Shown: piece by piece, positions 38,420 through 45,668 of the stretch
How positions within the stretch are numbered: position 1 is the stretch's first letter
Layout of the letters: every line of letters begins with the position of its first letter
Assembly: GCA_033765345.1 (NCBI GenBank)
Contig: JANRIC010000131.1
Span: 1 to 64,000 of the forward strand
Length of the DNA: 64,000 nucleotides
Direction: 5' to 3'
Source of the DNA: JANRIC01 sp033765345
Lineage (GTDB): Bacteria > Bacteroidota > Bacteroidia > Cytophagales > Microscillaceae
Position numbers and translations under genes: made by a program
The notes under the pieces: model-generated
Told to the model about the DNA's origin: nothing
What the model saw: only the letters and a program-made list of their open reading frames with translations
Databases searched by the model: none

Positions 38420-39559
38420 TTAAAGATTATTTGTAAAAAAAAAGTCTTTCACAACCCGAATTACCTGATTTTGGTCTTCCAGACTCAGTTCTACATACAA
38501 AGGCAGACGCAACAAACACGCTGCAAAACGCTCACAATGAGGCAAATACGAGCGAATTGGGTGAGTTTTTTGATAAAAAGGACTTTGATGCAAGGGTAAA
38601 TAATGAAAAATACCTTGGATTTGATTTTTAGCCAAATGTGCAATCAAATCATTGCGCTGGGTCTCATTGTCACAAAGCAGGTAAAAAATATGGGCATTGT
38701 GTTGTGCTGTGGAGGGAATGTTGGGAAGTTTTAGCTTTCCGGTATCTTCTAGTATCTTGAATTCATCATAATAATTTTGCCAAATATCCATTCTTTTTTG
38801 TTGGATTTCTTCGATATGCTCTAGCTGTGCCCAAAGAAAAGCCGCTGTGATCTCTGAGGGCAAGAAAGACGAACCTACATCCATCCAGGTGTATTTTGAT
38901 ACTTCCCCTCGGGCAAAGGCACTGCGGTTGGTCCCCTTTTCCCAAAGAATCTCAGCCCTTTCCAAAAAATTTGAATCATTGATTAAGAGCATTCCCCCTT
39001 CACCGGCACTGATGTTTTTGGTTTCGTGGAAGGAAAAAGCAGCCAAATGCCCCAAACTACCCAGTGCTTTGTCTTTGTGAAAAGCACCCACAGCCTGCGC
39101 CGCATCTTCAATGAGGTACAGATTATATTTTTCGCAAAGTAAAACAAAGGCTTCCATATCACAGGCCACTCCAGCATAATGCATCACTAAGATGGCTTTG
39201 GTCTGGGGATTGACCAAGGGCTCTACAGAGAGCGGATCGAGATTGGGGTGATCGGGCAGGCAATCAGCAAAACGAATCTTAGCCCCTCTGAGTACAAAAG
39301 CATTGGCACAGGAAGTAAAGGTATAAGAAGGCATAATGACTTCATCGCCGGGTTGTATCTCTAAAAGAAGGGCAATCATCTCAAGGGCATCGGTGCAGGA
39401 GGAAGTCAGTAAACAGTGTTTAAAACCGTATTTTTGGCTGAAAAACTCCTGACAAAGCCGGGTGAATCTGCCATTACCAGAAAGTTTACGGGCATCAGCA
39501 GCCGCTTGGATGTAATGGACTTCCTTTCCTGTCAGGTAGGGTTTGTTGAAGGTGATCAT
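38420..39559 (-). CDS. wecE: dTDP-4-amino-4,6-dideoxygalactose transaminase (WecE/RffA-like)
   Basis: The protein has 379 residues from ATG 39559 (MITFNKPYLTGKEVHYI); a longer frame to 39604 is not conserved-looking. It is a DegT/DnrJ/EryC1 PLP enzyme with the PLP lysine in AFSFHETKNISAGEGG, a signature of WecE. Other motifs are GNGRFTRLCQEFF, EVIMPSYTFTSCANAF and IEDAAQAVGAFHK. It aminates dTDP-4-keto-6-deoxyglucose to give the precursor of Fuc4NAc-type sugars. It lies 55 nt after the acyl-CoA ligase gene. Confidence 0.9.
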   Translation of the reverse strand: MITFNKPYLTGKEVHYIQAAADARKLSGNGRFTRLCQEFFSQKYGFKHCLLTSSCTDALEMIALLLEIQPGDEVIMPSYTFTSCANAFVLRGAKIRFADCLPDHPNLDPLSVEPLVNPQTKAILVMHYAGVACDMEAFVLLCEKYNLYLIEDAAQAVGAFHKDKALGSLGHLAAFSFHETKNISAGEGGMLLINDSNFLERAEILWEKGTNRSAFARGEVSKYTWMDVGSSFLPSEITAAFLWAQLEHIEEIQQKRMDIWQNYYDEFKILEDTGKLKLPNIPSTAQHNAHIFYLLCDNETQRNDLIAHLAKNQIQGIFHYLPLHQSPFYQKTHPIRSYLPHCERFAACLLRLPLYVELSLEDQNQVIRVVKDFFFTNNL

Positions 39560-39614
39560 GGATTGTGCAAAAAAGGTGTTCCAAACCTGTACGATTTGGA
39601 ACATCTCTGCAAAT

Positions 39615-41180
39615 TTAGCCTTGTTTTTCTTGGATTATGTTTCTCAATTCTTTTTTAAGAATTTTTCCGGTGGCATTCATCGGAAGGTTTTTTACAAAAT
39701 CAATGTGTCGGGGATATTTGTAAGAAGCAATGTGTTCTTTGGTCCAGTTTATTAATTCTTCCTCTGAGATGGAAGCACCTTCATGTAGTACCACAAAAGC
39801 TTTGATTTCTTCGCCCAGTTTTTCATCAGGAATGCCGATCACAGCCACCAAAGAAACAGCCTCGTGTTTGATCATCAGTTCTTCTACCTCTCTTGGGTAC
39901 ACATTTAAGCCACCTCTGATAATCATATCCTTGGTGCGGTCTACGATGTAGAAAAATCCGTCTTCGTCCTTGATGGCCACATCACCGGAGTACAACCAGC
40001 CGTTTTTGATGGTTTTGGCGGTTTCTTCGGGTTTTTTGTAATAACCCTTCATGACATTATGGCCTTTGTATATCAATTCCCCTTTTTCACCAATGGGCAT
40101 TTCATTTCCTTCTTCGTCGACTATTTTCACTTCCACGCCCCAGACTGGGGTGCCAATAGAGCCGGGTTTTCGCCCAATTTTGAGTTGATTGAATGTCACT
40201 ACAGGAGAACCTTCTGACATCCCGTAGCCTTCAATGATTGGTACTTTGAAACGAGCTTCAAAGTCTTCCAGCACTTTCACGGGTAAGGAAGCCCCCCCGG
40301 ATGCACAACATTTGAGGTTAGCAGCGATTTTTTCATAATCAAATTTATCTTCGGTATAATTCAATAAGCCCCAATACATAGTAGGTACTCCCGCAAAGAT
40401 GGTTATTTCGTGTTTTTGTAAGAGACCATACACGGCTTCTGCATCAAAACGGGGCAGAAGGACACTTGTAGCTCCACGATACAATCCGGCATTCATCAGC
40501 ACGGTCATAGCAAAAATATGAAACATAGGCAGCACGATCAGCACTCGGTCTTCGGCTGTAATTCCTACCAGATCGGCACTCAATACAGCATTGCAAAAAA
40601 GATTGGAATGGCTCAGTTGTGCTCCCTTAGGGCGTCCGGTTGTACCAGAAGTATAAATGATCACGGCATCATCGTCGGCTGCGGTCATCACAGTATCAAA
40701 AGTAGGTAATTGACCAGCCATCAGGGAAGCCAGGGTTTGAGTACCTGCAATGGTGGAAGGCATGTCTAGTTTGGGAGTAATCACAAAAAAATGCTCGCAA
40801 CTAGGTACTTCCTGAAAGGCTGCGTGACCCATTTGAGCCATGGGCAGGTCTTCGGTACCCAAAAAACAAAAATAGGCTTTAGCTTCACTGTCAATGAGGT
40901 GATAGGCGATTTCTTCGGTTTTGAGCAGTACACTCAGCGGAACCAGGGTTGCTCCCGCTTTCAGCACACCATAATAAATTATGGGAAAATAAGGCAAGTT
41001 AAAACAACTTAGTGCTACCTTATCACCAGGCTGAATACCTAGATTTCTAAGTCCGTTGGCCACCTGATTGGCTGCTCCATTTACTTGAGCAAAAGACAAA
41101 ACGGTGTCCTGAAATATAAAGGCAGCTTTTTGAGGATACTTACGGGCAGAATCTTCTAATAAAACCGATAAATTAAGCAT
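39615..41180 (-). CDS. Long-chain acyl-CoA ligase / AMP-binding enzyme
   Basis: This 521-residue ANL-superfamily enzyme has the AMP-binding loop IIYTSGTTGRPKGAQLSH, the core motif IEGYGMSEGSPVVTFN, the hinge YIVDRTKDMIIRGGLNVYPRE and the C-terminal lysine region LPMNATGKILKKELR. The length fits medium- to long-chain fatty acyl-CoA ligases. menB lies upstream, but separated by 235 nt, and the size argues against MenE. It is the first gene of the minus-strand run leading into the glycan genes. Confidence 0.85.
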   Translation of the reverse strand: MLNLSVLLEDSARKYPQKAAFIFQDTVLSFAQVNGAANQVANGLRNLGIQPGDKVALSCFNLPYFPIIYYGVLKAGATLVPLSVLLKTEEIAYHLIDSEAKAYFCFLGTEDLPMAQMGHAAFQEVPSCEHFFVITPKLDMPSTIAGTQTLASLMAGQLPTFDTVMTAADDDAVIIYTSGTTGRPKGAQLSHSNLFCNAVLSADLVGITAEDRVLIVLPMFHIFAMTVLMNAGLYRGATSVLLPRFDAEAVYGLLQKHEITIFAGVPTMYWGLLNYTEDKFDYEKIAANLKCCASGGASLPVKVLEDFEARFKVPIIEGYGMSEGSPVVTFNQLKIGRKPGSIGTPVWGVEVKIVDEEGNEMPIGEKGELIYKGHNVMKGYYKKPEETAKTIKNGWLYSGDVAIKDEDGFFYIVDRTKDMIIRGGLNVYPREVEELMIKHEAVSLVAVIGIPDEKLGEEIKAFVVLHEGASISEEELINWTKEHIASYKYPRHIDFVKNLPMNATGKILKKELRNIIQEKQG

Positions 41181-41415
41181 ACGTGTGAAATAAAATTATG
41201 ATTAATTTTGAAATAATAGTATAAAATTAATAATAATTATAATCATGTCAAAGTAAACCCTGATTAATTGATTGACTTGATGCCCAGGATTAATTAATGA
41301 TCTATTTATCTCAAAGCTACATTGGTCTCATTACAAAATGAGATGTATACAATTTCAAGTATGCTTTTGTTAAATCATACAAATCCTAAAATCAAATAAA
41401 TCACAGTTTAGACAA

Positions 41416-42258
41416 TTACGGAAACTTCGGGTATTCGTCAAAATTCGGCTTGCGCTTTTCCAGAAAAGCATCTCTACCTTCTTTGGCTTCTTCGGTCATG
41501 TAAGCAAGTCGGGTAGCTTCTCCGGCAAAGATTTGCTGCCCGACTAAGCCATCATCGATAAGATTAAAGGCAAATTTGATCATTTTAACGGCTGTGGGGC
41601 TTTTCATCAAGATTTCCTGTGCCCATTCGTAGGCTACTTCTTCGAGTTGCTCGTGAGGCACTACGGCATTGACCATTCCCATTTCGTAGGCTTCTTGGGC
41701 GGAGTAGTTGCGACCAAGGAAAAATATCTCGCGTGCGCGCTTCTGCCCTACCTGACGTGCCAAATAGGCCGAACCATAACCGCCATCGAAGCTGGCTACA
41801 TCCAGATCGGTTTGTTTGAAAATGGCGTGTTCCTTACTGGCAATCGTCAGGTCGCAAACCACGTGCAGGCTGTGACCTCCACCTACCGCCCAGCCGGGTA
41901 CTACGGCAATGACGACCTTATTCATAAAACGAATCAATCGCTGCACCTCGAGGATATTGAGGCGGCCGATACCGTCTTCCCCTTCGTAGCCCGTTTTGCC
42001 TCGGGCATTTTGGTCGCCTCCGGAGCAGAAGGCATACTTACCGTCTTTGGGAGAAGGTCCCTCGCCTGTAAGTAAGATGACCCCAACGGTCGGGTCTTCC
42101 ATAGCAATGGTAAAAGAATCCAACAATTCAAAAACCGTTTTAGGTCGGAAGGCATTACGTACTTCGGGGCGATTAAAGGCGATACGAGCCACGCCATCGA
42201 GTTTTTTAAAAGTGATGTCCTGATATTCTTTGACAGTTTGCCAGGCTAAATTTGACAT
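41416..42258 (-). CDS. menB: 1,4-dihydroxy-2-naphthoyl-CoA synthase MenB
   Basis: The protein has 280 residues from ATG 42258 (MSNLAWQTVKEYQDI). This crotonase-fold enzyme closes the naphthoquinone ring in menaquinone synthesis. MenB-specific motifs are present: AFCSGGDQNARGKTGYEG, VGGGHSLHVVCDLTIAS, TDLDVASFDGGYGSAYLARQ and REIFFLGRNY. The frame extends nine codons further to 42285 without support. No other men gene is in the window. Confidence 0.96.
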   Translation of the reverse strand: MSNLAWQTVKEYQDITFKKLDGVARIAFNRPEVRNAFRPKTVFELLDSFTIAMEDPTVGVILLTGEGPSPKDGKYAFCSGGDQNARGKTGYEGEDGIGRLNILEVQRLIRFMNKVVIAVVPGWAVGGGHSLHVVCDLTIASKEHAIFKQTDLDVASFDGGYGSAYLARQVGQKRAREIFFLGRNYSAQEAYEMGMVNAVVPHEQLEEVAYEWAQEILMKSPTAVKMIKFAFNLIDDGLVGQQIFAGEATRLAYMTEEAKEGRDAFLEKRKPNFDEYPKFP

Positions 42259-42492
42259 AGGATAAAATTTAAATGAAAGAAACAATTTGAAGATAGACAG
42301 GATTTCTGAAAATGCAGAGATTCGGACAAGATTTTTTTTGGGAGAAAGGACAGGGAGATTTTTTTTAACTCGACGAAAAAAATTTAGATCATCTTGAAAT
42401 ACTTAGTCTACTTAATTCACTTTACCTAATACCACTTAGAACAAAACAACTAGAAAAAAGCATTTAGCGTTGAAAAAGGGTAAAGTATAATT

Positions 42493-43095
42493 TTAATCCA
42501 AAAAACTATTCAATATCTGATGAAAAATACCTAAGATTTTGGGCAATTCTACCAAATAGTAAGTTTTTATATCTAAAGTTATTTTTCCTTTTTCTAATTT
42601 CAGAAACTTCCATTCGCCGCCGGTTACCCCGCAACCATACACAAAAGGCACAGGCTTTCCTTCCTGCTCATTGTAAAGCAAGGAGGCATACATTTGGGCA
42701 GTACATTGGGCTTGGGCATATTCAAAATCCTCATCTTTTGCTTCTACAAATGTTACGATAGGGGCTTGCATCACGCTTTTCCGGGGGTGTTTGGAAAAGA
42801 AAAAATCACATTCGCCTGACAAATCCTGTGCTACATCAACAGTCAAATCTTCTCCTGAAAATAAAGTGATGTGTTTTTCAAAATAGATGGCGATTTCGGC
42901 TAAAATAGGCGAAATGATTCTTTCAGATTTACCTTTTTCATTGGTAATCGGCAATCTTTCAGCAATTGCCAATGTTTGAAGCAACCATTCAGAAGGCTGT
43001 ACTTCCTTAATAATAGGAAACATCAACTCGTCTGTTTCATCTAAATTAAGTCTTTTAAGTGTTTGTTTGAAGTTTTTATAATTACTGTAGCCCAT
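42493..43095 (-). CDS. Hypothetical protein with a PD-(D/E)XK-like core
   Basis: The protein has 200 residues from ATG 43095 (MGYSNYKNFKQTLKRLNL); the frame continues to a TTG at 43149. Residues in the middle read LSGECDFFFSK and then IVTFVEAKDEDFEYAQAQCT, an acidic residue, a strand and E-x-K followed by a glutamine-rich helix, which fits PD-(D/E)XK folds. The YASLLYNEQ and FVYGCGVTGGEWKFLKL segments resemble uncharacterised cyanobacterial and Bacteroidota proteins of this type. It stands alone, so a role cannot be inferred from context. Confidence 0.5.
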   Translation of the reverse strand: MGYSNYKNFKQTLKRLNLDETDELMFPIIKEVQPSEWLLQTLAIAERLPITNEKGKSERIISPILAEIAIYFEKHITLFSGEDLTVDVAQDLSGECDFFFSKHPRKSVMQAPIVTFVEAKDEDFEYAQAQCTAQMYASLLYNEQEGKPVPFVYGCGVTGGEWKFLKLEKGKITLDIKTYYLVELPKILGIFHQILNSFLD

Positions 43096-43164
43096 TTGAT
43101 TGTCCTTTTTTGACAAATTTATGATTTTTTGAAGATAAAGACAAGCCAAAGGATTTCAAAAAAC

Positions 43165-43332
43165 CTATCCCTGATCATTGATTGGGCGTACTTCCCCCGC
43201 TTTGATACAAACTTGTTCGTCTTTATCCAGGCGAACTCCTAAACCGTCTTCCGCTTGTGTATGTTTTGCATAAGGGCAAAACCATCCAAAGATTTGACCA
43301 AAACGGAGGGGGATTGATAGAATAATGTGGGT
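43165..43332 (-). pseudogene. Possible 3' gene remnant without a start codon
   Basis: The minus strand reads an open frame ending FGQIFGWFCPYAKHTQ, AEDGLGVRLDKDEQVC and IKAGEVRPINDQG before a TAG at 43165-43167. It has the composition of a real protein C-terminus but no ATG, GTG or TTG start before an upstream stop near 43340. I do not recognise the family. The rest of the 353-nt gap (43096-43448) shows nothing else. Confidence 0.3.
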
Positions 43333-43448
43333 ATTTGTCTAAAAACAAAATTAATCCCGGATTTAATCTGGTAGTTTTTTCAAACACACAATTACCGACC
43401 GGATGTATTCGTTGCCTTAAAGTATATTAACCCAACTATTTATGCATT

Positions 43449-43952
43449 ATGGCAAACGAAAATTTAGTATCCGTTCAAATTACTTCCGAAGATTTGAAGA
43501 AAGTAACCGAGGCTTTAAAGATTGTAGAAGATACTCTCAAGCCTTATTTAATTGCACTGACTCCCGAAGAGCGTAAAAAAAAGCTAAAAATGGGGGATAA
43601 AACGATTCCTTTTGTAGAAAAAGTATCCGAATATGTAAAGTCTAATCCTGAATTTGTACCCGCTTTTATGAATGTACAGCAACTGGAAATAGACTTCAAA
43701 GCAGTAAGCGAGTTGACTTTGGTACTGCGCCCTTCCGAACAAGTCACCAACGGACTCAAGGACACCATACTACAATCAGGTGGAGAAGCCTACTCTCAAG
43801 CCTTGATGTACTACAATTCGGTCAAGCAAGCTGCTAAGAATAATATCCTTAGTGCCAAAACAATTTTTGAAGACCTCAAAAAACGTTTTGAAAAAATTAA
43901 GTCTAAAAACTCAGCCAACAATACCAAAGAGTTAAATAACACGCAATCATAA
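43449..43952 (+). CDS. Helical hypothetical protein preceding a 21-bp repeat array
   Basis: This 167-residue protein is predicted all-helical, with no signal peptide. It contains VSVQITSEDLKKVTEALKIVEDTLKPYLIALTPEERKKK in segments, then GDKTIPFVEKVSEYV, NPEFVPAFMNVQQLEIDF and a basic tail EDLKKRFEKIKSK ending NNTKELNNTQS. I recognise the type as a recurrent unnamed Bacteroidota protein but know no function. Its TAA stop overlaps the first base of the 21-bp array that follows, so expansion or frameshift there could extend the protein. Confidence 0.65.
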   Translation: MANENLVSVQITSEDLKKVTEALKIVEDTLKPYLIALTPEERKKKLKMGDKTIPFVEKVSEYVKSNPEFVPAFMNVQQLEIDFKAVSELTLVLRPSEQVTNGLKDTILQSGGEAYSQALMYYNSVKQAAKNNILSAKTIFEDLKKRFEKIKSKNSANNTKELNNTQS

Positions 43953-44236
43953 CTTCCGAAGCTCAAACGATGACTTCCGAAGCTCAAACGATCACTTCCG
44001 AAGCTCAAACGATCACTTCCGAAGCTCAAACGATCACTTCCGAAGCTCAAACGATAGCTTCCGAAGCTCAAACGATAGCTTCCGAAGCTCAAACGATAAC
44101 TTCCGAAGCTCAAACGATAGCTTCCGAAGCTCAAACGATAGCTTCCGAAGCTCAAACGATAGCTTCCGAAGTCCAAACGATAGCTTCCGAAGTCCAAACG
44201 ATAGCTTCCGAAGCTCAAACGATCACTTCCGAAGCT
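43952..44236. repeat. 21-bp tandem array, 13.6 near-identical copies
   Basis: Units of exactly 21 bp share the core CTTCCGAAGCTCAAACGAT; only the first base (A or G), the last base (A, C or G) and one GCT/GTC swap in units 11 and 12 vary. The first unit begins at the stop codon of the preceding gene. Because 21 is divisible by three, both strands stay open, reading TSEAQTI/ASEAQTI on plus and SFGSYRL on minus. No spacers occur, so it is not a CRISPR array. Confidence 0.95.
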
Positions 44237-44270
44237 ATAATTTTAACTATTTAAGCTAAGGTATACACTG

Positions 44271-44315
44271 CAAAACCTCAGACAAATACTTGATATGTAT
44301 TGTTTTGAGGTTTTG
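44271..44315. terminator. Imperfect long hairpin downstream of the 21-bp array
   Basis: CAAAACCTCA (44271-44280) pairs perfectly with TGAGGTTTTG (44306-44315). The inner bases ACAAATAC/GTATTGT pair partly around TTGATAT, giving a 45-nt hairpin. It may terminate transcription through the array. The rest of 44237-44493 shows no supported feature. Confidence 0.45.
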
Positions 44316-44493
44316 TAGTTCATAAGGCATAATACTCAGATAAGCAGGAAAGAAAAATACTCGGAAAAATCCATTCATCCTGTAAAAATATTGCAAAATT
44401 GAGCTATGTAGGCTAATTTTATACATCATTGTACTCAACCCCAATCTCATCTCCATACAATTTTAATTTTTACCCATAATTATCCTTTATAGT

Positions 44494-45426
44494 ATGAAAA
44501 ATGCAAGGTTTTGCGGTTTTGTAGTAATTTATTTGTTTTCATCTTTATTTTTATCTGTTAAAGGGCAGTACGTACCCAAAAAAGGAGATCATTTGAGGAA
44601 TTATAAAGACGCTAATATTACATATGTAGACACGCATCACCAACCTATTGATAATCTGGGAGAAACAGCATATATGGTAATTTCTCAAGTTTTACCTTGA
44701 CAGTGCTTTGTATGTCGAGGCCTATTATCATCATGGTGTCCTAGATGGTATACTTTCTGCGTACTATCCTAACCAAAATCTTAAATTATCAGGAAAATAT
44801 AGTGAAGGTGATCAAATCGGTTTATGGCAGTATTGGTATGAAAACGGACAATTAAGAGAAAACCGCTTTTATATAAAAGAAATTCAAGATAAAGCAGTAG
44901 TTAATTTCCCTCATTATCAAATCTACAATGCTTGGACTGAGACGGGTGAGCAAACTGTAAAAGATGGAAATGGTTTTTATTATGGAAATATCGAGCAGCA
45001 TCTGTATTATCAAGATAAAATTTACGCCAAGGGTGCATTAAAAGATGGATTCCGAACTGGACTTTGGACAGGAACTCGAGAAACGGTAGAAAAATATTAT
45101 GAAGAAGAATATGTGAAGGGACTACTTATCAAAGGAACGAGTTATGATTTATACAATAATACCTACGAATACACCGAACTTGAAAAATATGCTAGCCCAA
45201 AAGATGGTATGGAAGCACTCTACCGAGAAATCAACGAACACCTCGTATATCCCAAATCAGCCCGCCGCAAAGGAATAGAAGCAAGGGTAATTATCCAGTT
45301 TGTGGTCAATAAAACCGGTAATCTGGAAGATATTAAAGTATTGAAAGGAATTAGCCCTGATTGTGACCAGGCAGCTGTAGATGCTTTAAAGAAAACCTCA
45401 GCCTGGAAACCTGACATTCACAACTA
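44494..45426 (+). pseudogene. Frameshifted and truncated YwqK/MORN-TonB-C-terminal protein
   Basis: A signal peptide frame (MKNARFCGFVVIYLFSSLFL to GETAYMVISQVLP) ends at 44700, and the +1 frame continues as YLDSALYVEAYYHHG. Deleting one T from the TTTT run at 44690-44693 would restore one protein. MORN/YwqK-like repeats follow (GLWQYWYENGQLRENRFY, GFRTGLWTGTRE), then a TonB C-terminal energy-transfer domain (YPKSARRKGIEARVIIQFVV to AAVDALKKTSAWKP) that stops abruptly where the last strand should begin. The 3' end was replaced by a transposase tail. Two lesions make a functional product unlikely. Confidence 0.8.
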
Positions 45427-45561
45427 AGCGCAGTCATTAAATACATTGATAATCAAGAAATACATCACGCAAAAAAGACATTCAAAGAAGAATATTTAGA
45501 ATTTCTTGAGAAATTTCAAGTTGAATTTGATGAAAAATATTTGTTTGAATGGATCGAGTAG
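45418..45561 (+). pseudogene. C-terminal remnant of an IS200/REP-associated (Y1) transposase
   Basis: In one frame the sequence reads SQLSAVIKYIDNQEIHHAKK and then TFKEEYLEFLEKFQVEFDEK, YLFEWIE and a TAG stop (45559-45561). This is the familiar C-terminus of IS200-like/REP-associated tyrosine transposases of Bacteroidota (NQExHHxKKTFxEEYLxFL). The HUH and catalytic tyrosine region is missing. It fuses directly to the truncated TonB-type gene. Confidence 0.75.
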
Positions 45562-45574
45562 CCATAAATTTGTC

Positions 45575-45650
45575 GATGCTATCAATATTGCGCACCTACG
45601 GCACTAAGGAAATCTTCTTTTGATGCTATCAATATTGCGCACCTACGGCA
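45575..45650. repeat. Two identical 29-bp REP-like repeats
   Basis: The 29 bp at 45575-45603 (GATGCTATCAATATTGCGCA then CCTACGGCA) recur exactly at 45622-45650, 47 bp apart, each followed by a similar YTARGGA tail. They lie directly after the transposase remnant, the usual place for REP elements tied to this transposase family. Confidence 0.8.
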
Positions 45651-45668
45651 TTAGGGATTTTTATCTGC

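Noticed and set aside
43811..44218. Minus-strand frame reading SFGSYRL repeats (135 residues)
   Set aside because: It arises because the 21-bp unit has no stop on this strand. It overlaps the real gene at 43449-43952 and has no independent support.
43952..44236. CRISPR array
   Set aside because: Repeats are contiguous without spacers, and no cas gene is in the window. The same applies to 57942-58277 and the 9-bp arrays.
43970..44254. Plus-strand frame of TSEAQTI/ASEAQTI repeats (94 residues)
   Set aside because: It consists only of the tandem repeat, has no ribosome binding site that I can see, and no unique sequence apart from five residues at its end.
44256..44456. 66-residue minus-strand frame
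   Set aside because: It overlaps a hairpin and shows no recognisable domain or conserved-looking pattern.
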